From the NCBI GenBank assembly GCA_947500035.1, contig CANMQP010000010.1, forward strand, positions 310,001 to 374,000: a stretch of 64,000 bases of DNA, in the 5' to 3' direction. The translations under genes and the position numbers were made by a program. This document shows, one piece after another, positions 17,772-26,703 of this stretch. Under the pieces are notes generated by a model. It was not told the origin of the DNA. It was given only the letters and a program-made list of their open reading frames with translations, and did no database searches. The DNA comes from an uncultured Kiloniellaceae bacterium (GTDB taxonomy: Bacteria > Pseudomonadota > Alphaproteobacteria > Kiloniellales > Kiloniellaceae). Numbering within the stretch: the stretch's first letter is position 1; every line of letters begins with the position of its first letter.

Positions 17772-18827
17772 ATGACCAACTTCGCATCGGACAATGTGAC
17801 GGCAATGGCACCGGAGATTCTGGCGGCTATCGCAGACGCGAACGAAGGCCCGGCAATGCCCTATGGCGAGGATCCTTTGACCGCGCGGTTGCGGGCGCGC
17901 TTCAACGAGCTCTTCGAGACTGAGACAGCTGTCTTTCCTGTGGCCACGGGCACGGCGGCGAATGTTTTGGGCCTCTCGCTTCTGACGCCGCCGTACGGTG
18001 CAGTATACTGCCATCGTGACGCGCACATCGTGGTGGATGAGTGCGGCGCTCCGGAGTTTTACACCGGAGGAGCAAAGCTCGTCACCTTGGAGGGGGCGGA
18101 TGGCAAGCTGACAGCAGGTGCGGTCTCCGATGCGATCACTGGTGCCGGGGTTGTTCATCACGTGCAGCCTGCCGCCATCAGCCTGACCCAGGCGACCGAA
18201 GTCGGGACGCTCTATCGGCCGGATGAAGTCGCCGCGATCGCCGAAGTTGCGCGCGCGCAGAGAGTCGGCCTGCATATGGACGGCGCGCGCTTCGCCAATG
18301 CTATCGCGGCGCTGGGCTGCAGTCCGGCCGAAATGACCTGGAAGGCTGGCGTAGATGTGCTGGCGTTTGGCGCTACGAAGAACGGGGCCATGGCCGCCGA
18401 GGCTGTGGTGATCTTCAAGCCTGAACTGGCCGCAGAATTTGGCTTTCGGCGCAAGCGGGGCGGACATCTCTTTTCCAAGGGTCGCTTTCTCTCGGCCCAG
18501 CTCGAGGGCTATCTCGACGACGACCTGTGGCTACGCCATGCCCGGCATGCCAATGCGCTGGCCACGCAGCTGGGGCAGGGGCTTGGCGGCTTGCCTGGCG
18601 TGACTCTTCATCACCCCGTTGAAGCCAATATGCTGTTTTTGTCCCTTCCAGAGTCTGTGATCGAAGGTCTGAAGGCGGCGGGCTTCATGTTTTACGACTG
18701 GACGACCCCAGCGACAGCCGCGGGAATGCGCGAAATCCGACTGGTGACTGCGTTTAACGGCACCGAGGAGGATGTCCGGGCCTTTGTCGCCTTGGCCGCA
18801 GATCTGGCCCGGAAAGCCGCCGAATAA
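17772..18827 (+). CDS. ltaE: Low-specificity L-threonine aldolase
   Basis: PLP enzyme cleaving L-threonine or allo-threonine to glycine and acetaldehyde. 351 residues. Seen: N-terminal NFASDNVTAMAPEILAAI, HIVVDECGAPEFYTGGAKLV, and the PLP lysine in LAFGATKNGAMAAEAVV; the aspartate pairing with the PLP nitrogen is in HMDGARFANA. An AGGA lies about 8 bases before the ATG. It is a stand-alone gene between the small membrane protein and the tRNA. Beta-eliminating-lyase fold is certain; exact stereospecificity is not. Confidence 0.88.
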   Translation: MTNFASDNVTAMAPEILAAIADANEGPAMPYGEDPLTARLRARFNELFETETAVFPVATGTAANVLGLSLLTPPYGAVYCHRDAHIVVDECGAPEFYTGGAKLVTLEGADGKLTAGAVSDAITGAGVVHHVQPAAISLTQATEVGTLYRPDEVAAIAEVARAQRVGLHMDGARFANAIAALGCSPAEMTWKAGVDVLAFGATKNGAMAAEAVVIFKPELAAEFGFRRKRGGHLFSKGRFLSAQLEGYLDDDLWLRHARHANALATQLGQGLGGLPGVTLHHPVEANMLFLSLPESVIEGLKAAGFMFYDWTTPATAAGMREIRLVTAFNGTEEDVRAFVALAADLARKAAE

Positions 18828-18904
18828 GGCCTTTTTGACCCCAATCCGAAACAAATGCTTGCTCCCGCGCGCGGCTTTGGTTATGTCATGCGCCTGTCCA
18901 GCGG

Positions 18905-18980
18905 GTCCCCATCGTCTAGTGGCCTAGGACGCCGCCCTCTCACGGCGGAAACAGGGGTTCGACTCCCCTTGGGGATGCCA
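18905..18980 (+). tRNA. tRNA-Glu (CTC)
   Basis: A 76-base cloverleaf: acceptor GTCCCCA/TGGGGAT, anticodon stem CCGCC/GGCGG with loop CTCTCAC giving anticodon CTC, T arm AGGGG-TTCGACT-CCCCT, and an encoded 3' CCA at 18978-18980. Very close to E. coli tRNA-Glu. It marks the border between core genes and the accessory block that follows. Confidence 0.96.
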
Positions 18981-19191
18981 ACTTAGCTCTAAGCTATCTT
19001 AATCCAATAACGCTTGTATTTCAGTGATGTAGCAGTCGCTCTGTGCCGCGCAGGCGTGCGACGCAGATGGCGATGCCGAAGCCGGTCAGAAGAAAGTCGC
19101 ACAAGCGGGGTAAGTTTCAACCCCTGTGGTTTCGCCGCTCAGGTTTCAATCCGCAACAAGACGCACTTATCGCAATCTCATCGGCTTTGCG

Positions 19192-19695
19192 TTAGTCGGA
19201 AGCAGACGCGCTCAAATCGATCACATTTGCCAGTTCACTGGCAATAACTGCGCCGATTTCGGCATCTTGGGCCGTGTAGTGGGCCGTTCGGTCGAGCAGG
19301 TTCATCGTGCCGACGATGCCCTCGGCGGACTTGATCGGTACATTCAGAACGGCGTGAAGGCCCAAACCTAAGATCAGTTCGCTATCGTCGAACACCCAGC
19401 GAATATCATCGCTATTGTGACCGATGAAGACCTTACCCTCCTCCAGGACATGTCTCCTCCATTCACTATCGCGCTTCGGCTTACGGCCGCCGATGGGATA
19501 GGCTGCCGGATTGCTCGAGTATACCCGCTCCACAACCATTCGCCCTGCGTCGAACCGCATGAGCGTGAAAAGGCGATGTCCGATCAAAGTCTGCGCGACA
19601 GCCTCTGCGGCAGTGAAGACGCTGCGCGGATTCGGCGCGGCGGATACGGTCTCGGCGAACTTGTCGAGAATGCCGGCGGTTTTGCCTGCTGTCAT
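19192..19695 (-). CDS. GAF-domain protein
   Basis: 167 residues making up essentially one GAF domain: RLFTLMRFDAGRMVVERVYSSNPAAYPIGG, then GLHAVLNVPIKSAEGIVGTMNLLDRTAHYT. It contains no cysteine, so it is not a free-methionine sulfoxide reductase of the GAF type. The ATG at 19695 lies 4 bases after the stop of the gamma-glutamyltransferase gene, so it is the last gene of that operon; a longer in-frame version would overlap the preceding gene by over 130 bases and is rejected. Ligand unknown, probably a small molecule related to the operon's substrate. Confidence 0.75.
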   Translation of the reverse strand: MTAGKTAGILDKFAETVSAAPNPRSVFTAAEAVAQTLIGHRLFTLMRFDAGRMVVERVYSSNPAAYPIGGRKPKRDSEWRRHVLEEGKVFIGHNSDDIRWVFDDSELILGLGLHAVLNVPIKSAEGIVGTMNLLDRTAHYTAQDAEIGAVIASELANVIDLSASASD

Positions 19696-19699
19696 GACG

Positions 19700-21472
19700 T
19701 CAACTACCCCGCGCGGTGCCGGCACGCCTGGGGTCGGCGCCGGCGAGGATACGCCCGGTTTCCGGGTGCCGATGGACGGCGAGTACGCCGCCTGCTTTCC
19801 AGGTTCCATCCGGCCAGCGTTCCGGCTTGTGGCCAAGCCCCAGCAATTCGCCGAACACCTCGTCCGAAATACCTTCTTCGACCGTCAAGAGGTTCGGGTG
19901 GTAGGCATTGGGGGCAAAGGATGACGGGAAGCTGTAAGTGGCGAAGCGAGGCGCTTCTACAGCGTCTTGAACGTTCATATCGTACAGGAACATGTTGAGA
20001 AAGACCTGCGCCATGGCCTGGATCTGGACGTCGCCGCCCGGTGTGCCGAACGCCAGCAGGGGTTTCCCGTCCTTAACGGCGAGCGCCGGGTTGGGTGTGA
20101 GCCGCGGGCGTTTGCCCGGGGCGAGTGAATTGATTGAACGGCCGGTGCCTCTGGATTGCGACCCACGCGACGATGGGCAGAGGCCGGTGCCTGGAATGAC
20201 GACGGTGTCGGCGGAGGTGTCGCTCGGTGTCGCGGAAAACATGTTTCCGTCACGATCAATGACCGCAACGTAAGAGGTGTCGGCAGAAGCAGGGTCAGTA
20301 AGTGTCCCCGGATCCTTCCAGCCTGTATCGTGAGGATCGCCATCGGAATTTTTCAGTGCTGTGGCGAAGGCTTGGTTTGCGGTTTCGAACTCGGCAATAG
20401 CACCGAACGGTGAACCGCATTTCGGCATTTCAGGGCATGCCTTATCAGGATCGATCGCTCGGCATCGTTCCGCCAGGTATGCGGGGTCAAGAAGGCCATC
20501 AACCGGAACGTCGATAAATGAAGGATCCGCGACAAAGGCTTCGCGGTCCGCGAATACGAGCTTGAAGACTTCGGTTAGAGTATGAATGTATTTGCCGGAA
20601 TTCTGTTCGAGCACCCCGATGTTGAGCCGGCTTAACATGCCCATTGTTTCGGCAAAGGAAATGCCCTGGCACCACGCACCACAGGCGTAAATGTCGATCT
20701 CGCCGAAGGGCACTGTCAGCGGCGCCTCGAACCTGACATCGAAAGACGCCAGGTCTTCGTAGGCAAGAAACCCGTGATTCCGGGTGTGATAGGTCGCGAT
20801 GGTTCTTGCAATATCGCCTTTGTAAAAAGCATCGCGGGCAGCTTTCAGGCCGGTTCTCCGGTCGCCGCTTGCGGCCGTTTCCTGATCGATCATGTATTGA
20901 AGTGTGCCGGCCAGGTCCTGCTGCTTGAACAGCTCGCCGACTTCCGGGGGACGGCCGTTCGGGAGGTATATATCGGCCGACGCGGCGTGTTGCCGATAAG
21001 CGTCCCGGTTCGTTCGGATGAAGTCCGCGAAAACCGGATAAACGGGGAAGCCTTCGCGCGCGTAGCGGACAGCAAAGGAGGCGACGTCGCCGAAGGGCAT
21101 CGTGCCGAACGTTGAAAGCGCCTTGATCCAGGCCGCCGGGGCGGCAGGAACCACGGTGCGAAGAATGCCGGTGGGAATCGCGCCGCCAAACTCGCGTTCG
21201 AAGAACTCGACCGATGCGGCACGCGGCCAAACACCGAGACCGTCGATGGTGACAACCTCGCCGGTCTCCGCCATCCGGATCATGATCGGCGCGACGCCCG
21301 CGAAGTTCACGAGGTCGCTGTGAAGGACGCCAAGCGCGATGCCCGCTGCGACACCTGCATCGACAGCATTGCCACCATCCTCCAAAACCGCCAGGCCCGC
21401 TTGCGTCGCCAGGTCGTGTCCGGCAGCGATGGCGTGAGTTTTCGCGTCGACATGGGTGCGCTTTTCGATCAT
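19700..21472 (-). CDS. Gamma-glutamyltransferase-family Ntn hydrolase
   Basis: 590 residues of the gamma-glutamyltranspeptidase family, which is autoprocessed at a threonine into two subunits. The cleavage/catalytic Thr is in ADTSYVAVIDRDGN, aligning with the TTHYSVVD start of the E. coli small subunit. N-terminal AIAAGHDLATQAGLAVLEDGGNAVDA and C-terminal TPGGDVQIQAMAQVFLN also fit. No signal peptide is seen, so it is probably cytoplasmic and belongs to the GGT-like acylase/amidase branch rather than periplasmic GGT. ATG at 21472 has GAGGA 9 bases upstream. It follows the MBL gene after 13 bases. Confidence 0.87.
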   Translation of the reverse strand: MIEKRTHVDAKTHAIAAGHDLATQAGLAVLEDGGNAVDAGVAAGIALGVLHSDLVNFAGVAPIMIRMAETGEVVTIDGLGVWPRAASVEFFEREFGGAIPTGILRTVVPAAPAAWIKALSTFGTMPFGDVASFAVRYAREGFPVYPVFADFIRTNRDAYRQHAASADIYLPNGRPPEVGELFKQQDLAGTLQYMIDQETAASGDRRTGLKAARDAFYKGDIARTIATYHTRNHGFLAYEDLASFDVRFEAPLTVPFGEIDIYACGAWCQGISFAETMGMLSRLNIGVLEQNSGKYIHTLTEVFKLVFADREAFVADPSFIDVPVDGLLDPAYLAERCRAIDPDKACPEMPKCGSPFGAIAEFETANQAFATALKNSDGDPHDTGWKDPGTLTDPASADTSYVAVIDRDGNMFSATPSDTSADTVVIPGTGLCPSSRGSQSRGTGRSINSLAPGKRPRLTPNPALAVKDGKPLLAFGTPGGDVQIQAMAQVFLNMFLYDMNVQDAVEAPRFATYSFPSSFAPNAYHPNLLTVEEGISDEVFGELLGLGHKPERWPDGTWKAGGVLAVHRHPETGRILAGADPRRAGTARGS

Positions 21473-21485
21473 AAAATTCCTCGGC

Positions 21486-22373
21486 TCAGTCGACCCGATG
21501 TGGGTGCTCCACATTGAGCGAGAGCTTCATTAGGTCCCGTCCGATAATGATGTTTCCGTCGTAAACGCTCTTCATTTCGGTCACCAGCTGTTCCATCACC
21601 GCCGGTTGATCAAGCAGAGGGATCATGTGCGAGAGCACGACCGTCTTGACGTTGGCGCGCTTGGCGATCTCGGCGACGTCCATGTGGTTGCCGGAGGCTT
21701 TCCGGTAGGCATCCGTCGGCTCCATGCCGGACGCGAAATGACACATGTGGATCAGCATATCCGCATTCTTGGAAAGCTCGATCATGCTCGCCGGTATGCC
21801 ACCGCTGTCACCGGAGTACACGAGAACGCCGGCGTCCGTTTCCACCCGGAACCCGAGACAGTCCAGAAGTGGCTGAAAATGGTTTGCTTCGCCGACGGTC
21901 ACCTGCCAGGCGTCGCCTTCGATCACATCGCCCGGTACGACTTCGCGCAGGATGGGCGCCGGTTTCTTGCGGGGCAGGACTCCGCCGCGGGAGACATAAA
22001 CGTCTTTGCTCGCCTGGTGGCTCACTCGCGATTCAATATCGAGGCCAAAGACGCTGTCCTCACCGATAATCCGGTCCGTTATTCGAACCAAAGGTTGCGG
22101 ACCATAAACCTTCAGCTCGGGAATCTTCCCCGCGCCCATATCCCACCGCTGCAGCAGAAGACGCGGGTAATCGAGCATGTGGTCATAGTGCATATGACTG
22201 ATGAACAAATGCGAGACTTTCGTCGGGTGGCTTCCGGCTTCGAGTAAGCGATGCTGCGCCCCCGGCCCGTGGTCCATCACAATTACGTCGTTACCGATTT
22301 CGATTAAATAGCCCGAGCTCTGCCGCGTCAGCGACGGTGCCGGCGTGCCGGTGCCGAGCAATGTGATCTTCAT
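21486..22373 (-). CDS. MBL-fold metallohydrolase (RNase Z/arylsulfatase-like branch)
   Basis: 295 residues with the metallo-beta-lactamase metal motif SHMHYDHMLD, the later ligands VYSGDSGG (Asp) and LSHMIP (His), and MDHGPGAQHRLL typical of the RNase Z-like/Elac superfamily branch. No exosite insert of RNase Z is seen, so a small-molecule hydrolase is more likely. It is first gene of the operon MBL - GGT-like - GAF and is divergent from the GntR/UTRA regulator across a palindrome. In this context a role in opening or hydrolysing the compound imported by the neighbouring TTT transporter is inference. Confidence 0.82.
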   Translation of the reverse strand: MKITLLGTGTPAPSLTRQSSGYLIEIGNDVIVMDHGPGAQHRLLEAGSHPTKVSHLFISHMHYDHMLDYPRLLLQRWDMGAGKIPELKVYGPQPLVRITDRIIGEDSVFGLDIESRVSHQASKDVYVSRGGVLPRKKPAPILREVVPGDVIEGDAWQVTVGEANHFQPLLDCLGFRVETDAGVLVYSGDSGGIPASMIELSKNADMLIHMCHFASGMEPTDAYRKASGNHMDVAEIAKRANVKTVVLSHMIPLLDQPAVMEQLVTEMKSVYDGNIIIGRDLMKLSLNVEHPHRVD

Positions 22374-22421
22374 ATCATTGCTTCCATCGGGAATGTTCGT
22401 TCTTGACCTGCTTAGACTTCC

Positions 22422-22439
22422 TTATACTATATAGTATAA
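22422..22439. promoter_or_regulatory. 18-bp palindromic operator, GntR/UTRA regulator
   Basis: TTATACTAT (22422-22430) directly abuts its reverse complement ATAGTATAA (22431-22439), a perfect 18-bp palindrome. It lies 48 bases from the MBL start and 29 bases before the GntR start, matching the typical size and AT-rich character of GntR/HutC operators. Control of both directions by the adjacent regulator is inferred. Confidence 0.65.
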
Positions 22440-22468
22440 ATTCTAAAACTACTATGTAAAGTACGCTC

Positions 22469-23245
22469 GTGACGCAACAGATAGCCACCGACGCTCTTGT
22501 CGACTCGATCGCCGCGCAAGCAGAAGGCCGGGACCGGCCGAAGTATCTCCGTCTCGCCGATGCTTTTGTCGAGTGTGTGGTTTCGGGTACCTTTCTTCCG
22601 GGACAACGGGTCCCGACAGAGGCCGAGTTGACGCGGAAACTGCCGGTCAGCATGGGCACGGTGCAAAAGGCAATGTCGAAGCTGGCGTCCGATGGCTTCG
22701 TCATCCGTAGCCGCAAGACCGGCACCTTTATAAATGACCGCCAGTCACAGGTGAACGAGGTCTTCGTTTATCGCTTCAAGGATCCGGTGTCGGGTAAGAT
22801 CATGCTGCCATTCGTGCGCACGATGGCGGTTGAATTGGACGAACAGGAGGGGACCTGGTCTGAAGTCCTGTCCGTCAAGCGCACGGTGCGGATCGACCGC
22901 TTGGTCTGGTTCGATCAGCAACCACCCGCATTCTCAAGCATCTACTTTAAGCCTGAACACGGCGAACAGTTCCTAAGCATGCCTCTGGAGACTATGCACG
23001 GCAGATCTCTTCACCGGAGCCTGATCGAAACCTTCAACCTTCCGACTATTCGTATGGAACATAAGTTCGGTTGCCGGATTCTGAGTGACCAGGCTTGCGA
23101 TGCTTTGATGCTGAGGTCCGGATCCTACGGGACCGTGTGGGACATTACCGATTTCACGTTCGGTGATACGCCGTTCCTTTTTCAACGCTACCAACTCTCT
23201 CCAGATCATCCACCTGTGGAGATTGCGGAGAGCCATAACCACTGA
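22469..23245 (+). CDS. GntR/HutC-family regulator with UTRA domain
   Basis: 258 residues: winged helix (about 25-90, YLRLADAFVECVVSGTFLPGQRVPTEAELTRKL then SMGTVQKAMSKLASDGFV) and a UTRA ligand domain (about 110-250). It starts with GTG. In this family the ligand is usually the substrate of the controlled pathway. The downstream TTT transporter genes and the divergent MBL-GGT operon are the obvious targets, given the palindrome at 22422-22439. Ligand not identifiable from sequence. Confidence 0.85.
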   Translation: MTQQIATDALVDSIAAQAEGRDRPKYLRLADAFVECVVSGTFLPGQRVPTEAELTRKLPVSMGTVQKAMSKLASDGFVIRSRKTGTFINDRQSQVNEVFVYRFKDPVSGKIMLPFVRTMAVELDEQEGTWSEVLSVKRTVRIDRLVWFDQQPPAFSSIYFKPEHGEQFLSMPLETMHGRSLHRSLIETFNLPTIRMEHKFGCRILSDQACDALMLRSGSYGTVWDITDFTFGDTPFLFQRYQLSPDHPPVEIAESHNH

Positions 23246-23356
23246 TCTTCGACGACCCAAGCAGGAAGGCCGGCAGTCTCAGTTGGAACTGAACAAACCT
23301 GAACAGAACCGGTCCGATAACAATAAGTTGTAAAAGACAGAGAGGAGTAAGACCTG

Positions 23357-24295
23357 ATGAAAAGACTAACCTCACTGGCGTGCGCCGCCGTCATTGCATT
23401 GACGGCGTCTCCCGCCTTCGCTGACTGGGCGCCTAAAGGCCCGATCAATTTCTGGATTGGCTTCGGGGCTGGCGGCGGTACGGATACGCAGGCACGCGCG
23501 CTTGCCGAAGAACTGGAGGCGCTCAAAGGCTGGCGGATCATTCCGGAGAACAAGGCCGGAAGTGGCGGCCGTGTGATGGCGGCGCAGCTGAAAGATGCAC
23601 CAAAAGACGGACAGACCATCGGGCTCGCGATCAACTCGACGTTCGATTTCCCGGCCGGCAAAAACATCAACATCGATGACTTCACGTTTCTGACTATGAC
23701 AGCAGGTTCGCAAATGGCGATCCTGGCGCGTGCAGACAGCGGCTGGAAAAACCTCGACGACATGGTCGCGGCGGCGAAATCCGGCACGAATATCGTCTGG
23801 GCCAACTGGGGTGATCAGGTGCAGGCCGGCGCAGAGCTGGTTGCCCGGCACTACGGCATCAACGTCAATCACCTGCGCGGCAAAGGCGGCAAGTCGGCTG
23901 TCAACGCGCTGGTGGCGCAGGACGCCAACGTCGGTTGGGGTGGCGGCGTCCAACGTCCGCTGGTCGCGGCGGGCGAGCTTGTGATCCTGGCCGCTGCTGA
24001 ACCGTCCCGGCTGGTGCAGGCACCGGACACACCCACGCTGATCGAGCGCGGGGTCATGGAGACAGGGCTCGGATTCCAGTTTCTGCTGGTTGGACCGAAG
24101 GACATGGATCCTGAAGCCGCCAAAGCGATCACTGAAGCGGTTCATACGGTTCTGAAGAACAAGGATTCCAAGACCGCCAAGTTCGTCACAAAACAGTATC
24201 CGCCAGGTCCGTTGTTCACGTCTGGTGATGCGCTCTTGAAGCAGCTCAGGGCCAACCTGGTCGCCAATCAAGAGATGATCCAGCTGGTCAAATAA
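23357..24295 (+). CDS. TTT-family periplasmic substrate-binding protein (TctC-like)
   Basis: 312 residues with a Sec signal peptide (residues 1-22, cleavage after SPAFA) and the Bug/TctC fold: ADWAPKGPINFWIGFGAGGGTDTQARAL and PENKAGSGGRVMAAQLKDAPKDGQTIGLA. Binds a carboxylate-type solute in the periplasm and feeds it to TctAB. GAGGAG lies 8 bases before ATG. First gene of tctC-tctB-tctA. The solute is unknown; the neighbouring GGT-like and MBL hydrolases hint at an amide- or gamma-glutamyl-type acid. Confidence 0.88.
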   Translation: MKRLTSLACAAVIALTASPAFADWAPKGPINFWIGFGAGGGTDTQARALAEELEALKGWRIIPENKAGSGGRVMAAQLKDAPKDGQTIGLAINSTFDFPAGKNINIDDFTFLTMTAGSQMAILARADSGWKNLDDMVAAAKSGTNIVWANWGDQVQAGAELVARHYGINVNHLRGKGGKSAVNALVAQDANVGWGGGVQRPLVAAGELVILAAAEPSRLVQAPDTPTLIERGVMETGLGFQFLLVGPKDMDPEAAKAITEAVHTVLKNKDSKTAKFVTKQYPPGPLFTSGDALLKQLRANLVANQEMIQLVK

Positions 24296-24297
24296 CA

Positions 24298-24912
24298 ATG
24301 CGGTTGGGGGGTAAAGAAAGACGGGAGGCGCTGAACCCGTGGGATATCGGGTTCGGCGCCGCCCTGCTGGTTTTTGCCCTCTGGGCGTTGTTCTTCTGGT
24401 TTCCGGCCGACATTCCGACGGGATTCTTTTTCATCAACTCGGTTGGCCGGGAGGAGCCGGGGGACGCTTTCTTTCCCATTATCCTCGCGTCCCTCCTGGT
24501 CGGACTGAGTGTCATTCAGATGATCCTGTCATGGCGCAACCGGCGGTCCAATGCTGATGTCGATCAGACCGGCAGCATCACTCTGTCGAACGTCAAGTTT
24601 CTGGCGATCTTCCTGACTGTGGTCGGGGTCGGGCTCGGCCTCATGTACTGGCTTGGCCCTGTGACTGTCGCGGTTCTGAATGCCGCGGGTTTTTTGGACG
24701 GGACCTACAGAAATTTTTCCGACACGGCGCCTTACAAGTATCTCGGATACGTCGCCGGCGGTGCGGTGATGACGCTGGCGCTCATCATCTGGGCCGAAGG
24801 CCGGGTTCGACCCGTGGCCGTGATGACCGTTGTCGCCGTGCTTGTCGTTGCAATACTGCTGTTCGACGTCGCATTGAGAAACGTGCTTTTGCCGCCGAAC
24901 GCGGACTTCTGA
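24298..24912 (+). CDS. TTT-family small membrane subunit (TctB-like)
   Basis: 204 residues with four hydrophobic segments (about 15-38, 58-80, 96-125, 140-200), longer than the typical 150-residue TctB because of an extra C-terminal helix region. It starts 2 bases after the stop of the binding-protein gene and ends 10 bases before the large permease gene. Partner of TctA in the inner membrane. Confidence 0.8.
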   Translation: MRLGGKERREALNPWDIGFGAALLVFALWALFFWFPADIPTGFFFINSVGREEPGDAFFPIILASLLVGLSVIQMILSWRNRRSNADVDQTGSITLSNVKFLAIFLTVVGVGLGLMYWLGPVTVAVLNAAGFLDGTYRNFSDTAPYKYLGYVAGGAVMTLALIIWAEGRVRPVAVMTVVAVLVVAILLFDVALRNVLLPPNADF

Positions 24913-24922
24913 GACGTTCGCT

Positions 24923-26518
24923 ATGGAAATCGTCTTCGAATACGTTATGCGCGGCGTCATGGAGGTCTTCTTCACGGCGGATGGCGCGTTCGATTGGCTG
25001 CCGCTTGCCATGGTTTTCGGTGGCCTGATGACGGGCATTGCCATCGGCGCAACTCCAGGCCTGAACGGGCCATTCGCCATGGCTCTTTCGCTCCCGATCC
25101 TCATCTGGGTGTTCGGTGTTAATGACGAGGCACTCTTACCGATTCTGGGGTTTTTGATCGGCATCATGAAGGGCGCGACCGTGGGCGGCGCGGTGCCGGC
25201 GGTTCTCTTCAATACGCCGGGCACACCGGATGCATATTTGACGACGCTCGACGGTCACCCCATGACCAAAAACGGCCAGGGGCCGAAGGCGTTGAAAGTT
25301 GCGCATTTCAGCTCCGTTTGTGGCGATACGGTCAGCGATATGGTGTTGTTCGTGGCGGCCCCCGTTCTCGCGGTCCTGATCGAGAGCATTCTCGATCTGC
25401 CGGAAAAAGGCGCGCTGATTATCCTCTCGCTCTCCTTTATGGCCGCCGTGGCGGGCTCATCGCCGATGAAGGGGTTCATCGTCGGGGTGTTGGGCATGTT
25501 GCTGGCTTTGGTCGGCTCCACGCTTTCCGGGAACGGGCCGCGCATGACCTTCGGCATCGTCGAACTCGGCAACGGATTACCCCTGACGGCCGCGATTTTG
25601 GGCGTTCTGATCATCGGTGAAGTTTTCATCGGATTGGAAGAGGAGGTCCGCAAAAAGGTGCGGAAATTCCGCTCCGCGGTCGCTACGCCGCTGGGAGACA
25701 ACACATTCGCTTGGCCGGAGCGGCGCAAACTGCTGCCAAGGATCGGCGTTTCGGCGTTGATCGGTACTGCAATCGGCGCGCTGCCCGGGATCGGAACGAC
25801 GCTCGCCGCGACGCTAGGCTACGATGTTGCGCGACGCTTCTCCAAAACGCCGGAAAAGTTCGGCACGGGAATACCCGAAGGCGTGGCTGCGACCGAGGCC
25901 GCAAACTCGGCGGTTTCTGGTGCGAACCTGATCCCGGTCATGAGCCTCGGCATTCCAGGTAATTTCGCTGCCGTCTTTATTATCCTGGCTGTCGAATCGG
26001 TCGGGGAGTTCACGCTCGGCCCGCACGTTTTCAGATTTACGGAAATCAAGGTCATCGAAGACTACGGGACGATCATCAACAACGACCTTGTTATCGCCTT
26101 TGCGATGTTCACCCTGATGATGCTTGCTAACATCATGAACTGGACGATCGGTGGCGCGTTCCTGCGCTCGCTCGGCATCCTCGTCAAGGTCCCCAAATCG
26201 CTTATGCTGCCTGTCGTGCTGTTAATCACGCTCACGGCCGTGTATGCCCAGGATGGCGGATTCATTGGGGTCTGGGTTTTATTGATCTTCGGTCTGATTG
26301 GCTATGTTCTGAAACGGCTCGACATATCGATCCTGCCGTTCGTGATCGGCTTTCTGTTGTCGCCGAGGCTCGAGGAGTATATCCGGGGCGGCTACTCCGC
26401 ATCCGGTGGTGACGGCCTGTTCCTGCTCAAATCGCCCCTTGCCGTCGTTTTCATCGCAGCGTCGATTCTCATTCTCGTCCTCGCGAACAGAAGACGGAAG
26501 ATCCCCGAGGAAGCATAA
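24923..26518 (+). CDS. TTT-family large permease (TctA-like)
   Basis: 531 residues with about twelve membrane helices. Family motifs are clear: GGLMTGIAIGATPGLNGPFAMALSLP (first GxxxGxxPG repeat), AVLFNTPGTPDAYLTTLDGHP, and the second repeat ALPGIGTTLAATLGYDVARRF plus PEGVAATEAANSAVSGANLIP. Couples solute uptake to the ion gradient with TctB and TctC. It closes the transporter operon; no convincing terminator is seen in the following 185 bases. Confidence 0.9.
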   Translation: MEIVFEYVMRGVMEVFFTADGAFDWLPLAMVFGGLMTGIAIGATPGLNGPFAMALSLPILIWVFGVNDEALLPILGFLIGIMKGATVGGAVPAVLFNTPGTPDAYLTTLDGHPMTKNGQGPKALKVAHFSSVCGDTVSDMVLFVAAPVLAVLIESILDLPEKGALIILSLSFMAAVAGSSPMKGFIVGVLGMLLALVGSTLSGNGPRMTFGIVELGNGLPLTAAILGVLIIGEVFIGLEEEVRKKVRKFRSAVATPLGDNTFAWPERRKLLPRIGVSALIGTAIGALPGIGTTLAATLGYDVARRFSKTPEKFGTGIPEGVAATEAANSAVSGANLIPVMSLGIPGNFAAVFIILAVESVGEFTLGPHVFRFTEIKVIEDYGTIINNDLVIAFAMFTLMMLANIMNWTIGGAFLRSLGILVKVPKSLMLPVVLLITLTAVYAQDGGFIGVWVLLIFGLIGYVLKRLDISILPFVIGFLLSPRLEEYIRGGYSASGGDGLFLLKSPLAVVFIAASILILVLANRRRKIPEEA

Positions 26519-26703
26519 ATCTTCAAATTCCGGGCCGCAGATAGTGTTCCTTCCCTGTCTGCGCAGGCCGCAGAAGATCACTGCCGCTCGGACCTGATAA
26601 AACGCAGTAGCATATAAATCTGGTGGGGCCTCACGTGCCTGCGAGGACTTGCGAAAGTCAATGGGGCTTCCTTTAAGGGGCCGGTATCTTCTAGACTGAG
26701 GCC

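Noticed and set aside
18981-19191. Duplicate of the tRNA-Glu 3' end as an attachment site
   Set aside because: No second copy of the tRNA 3' end was found by eye downstream and no integrase gene is present in the window.
19696-19836. Longer start for the GAF-domain gene
   Set aside because: It would overlap the upstream gamma-glutamyltransferase gene by more than 130 bases and adds low-complexity Pro/Ala sequence before the GAF domain.
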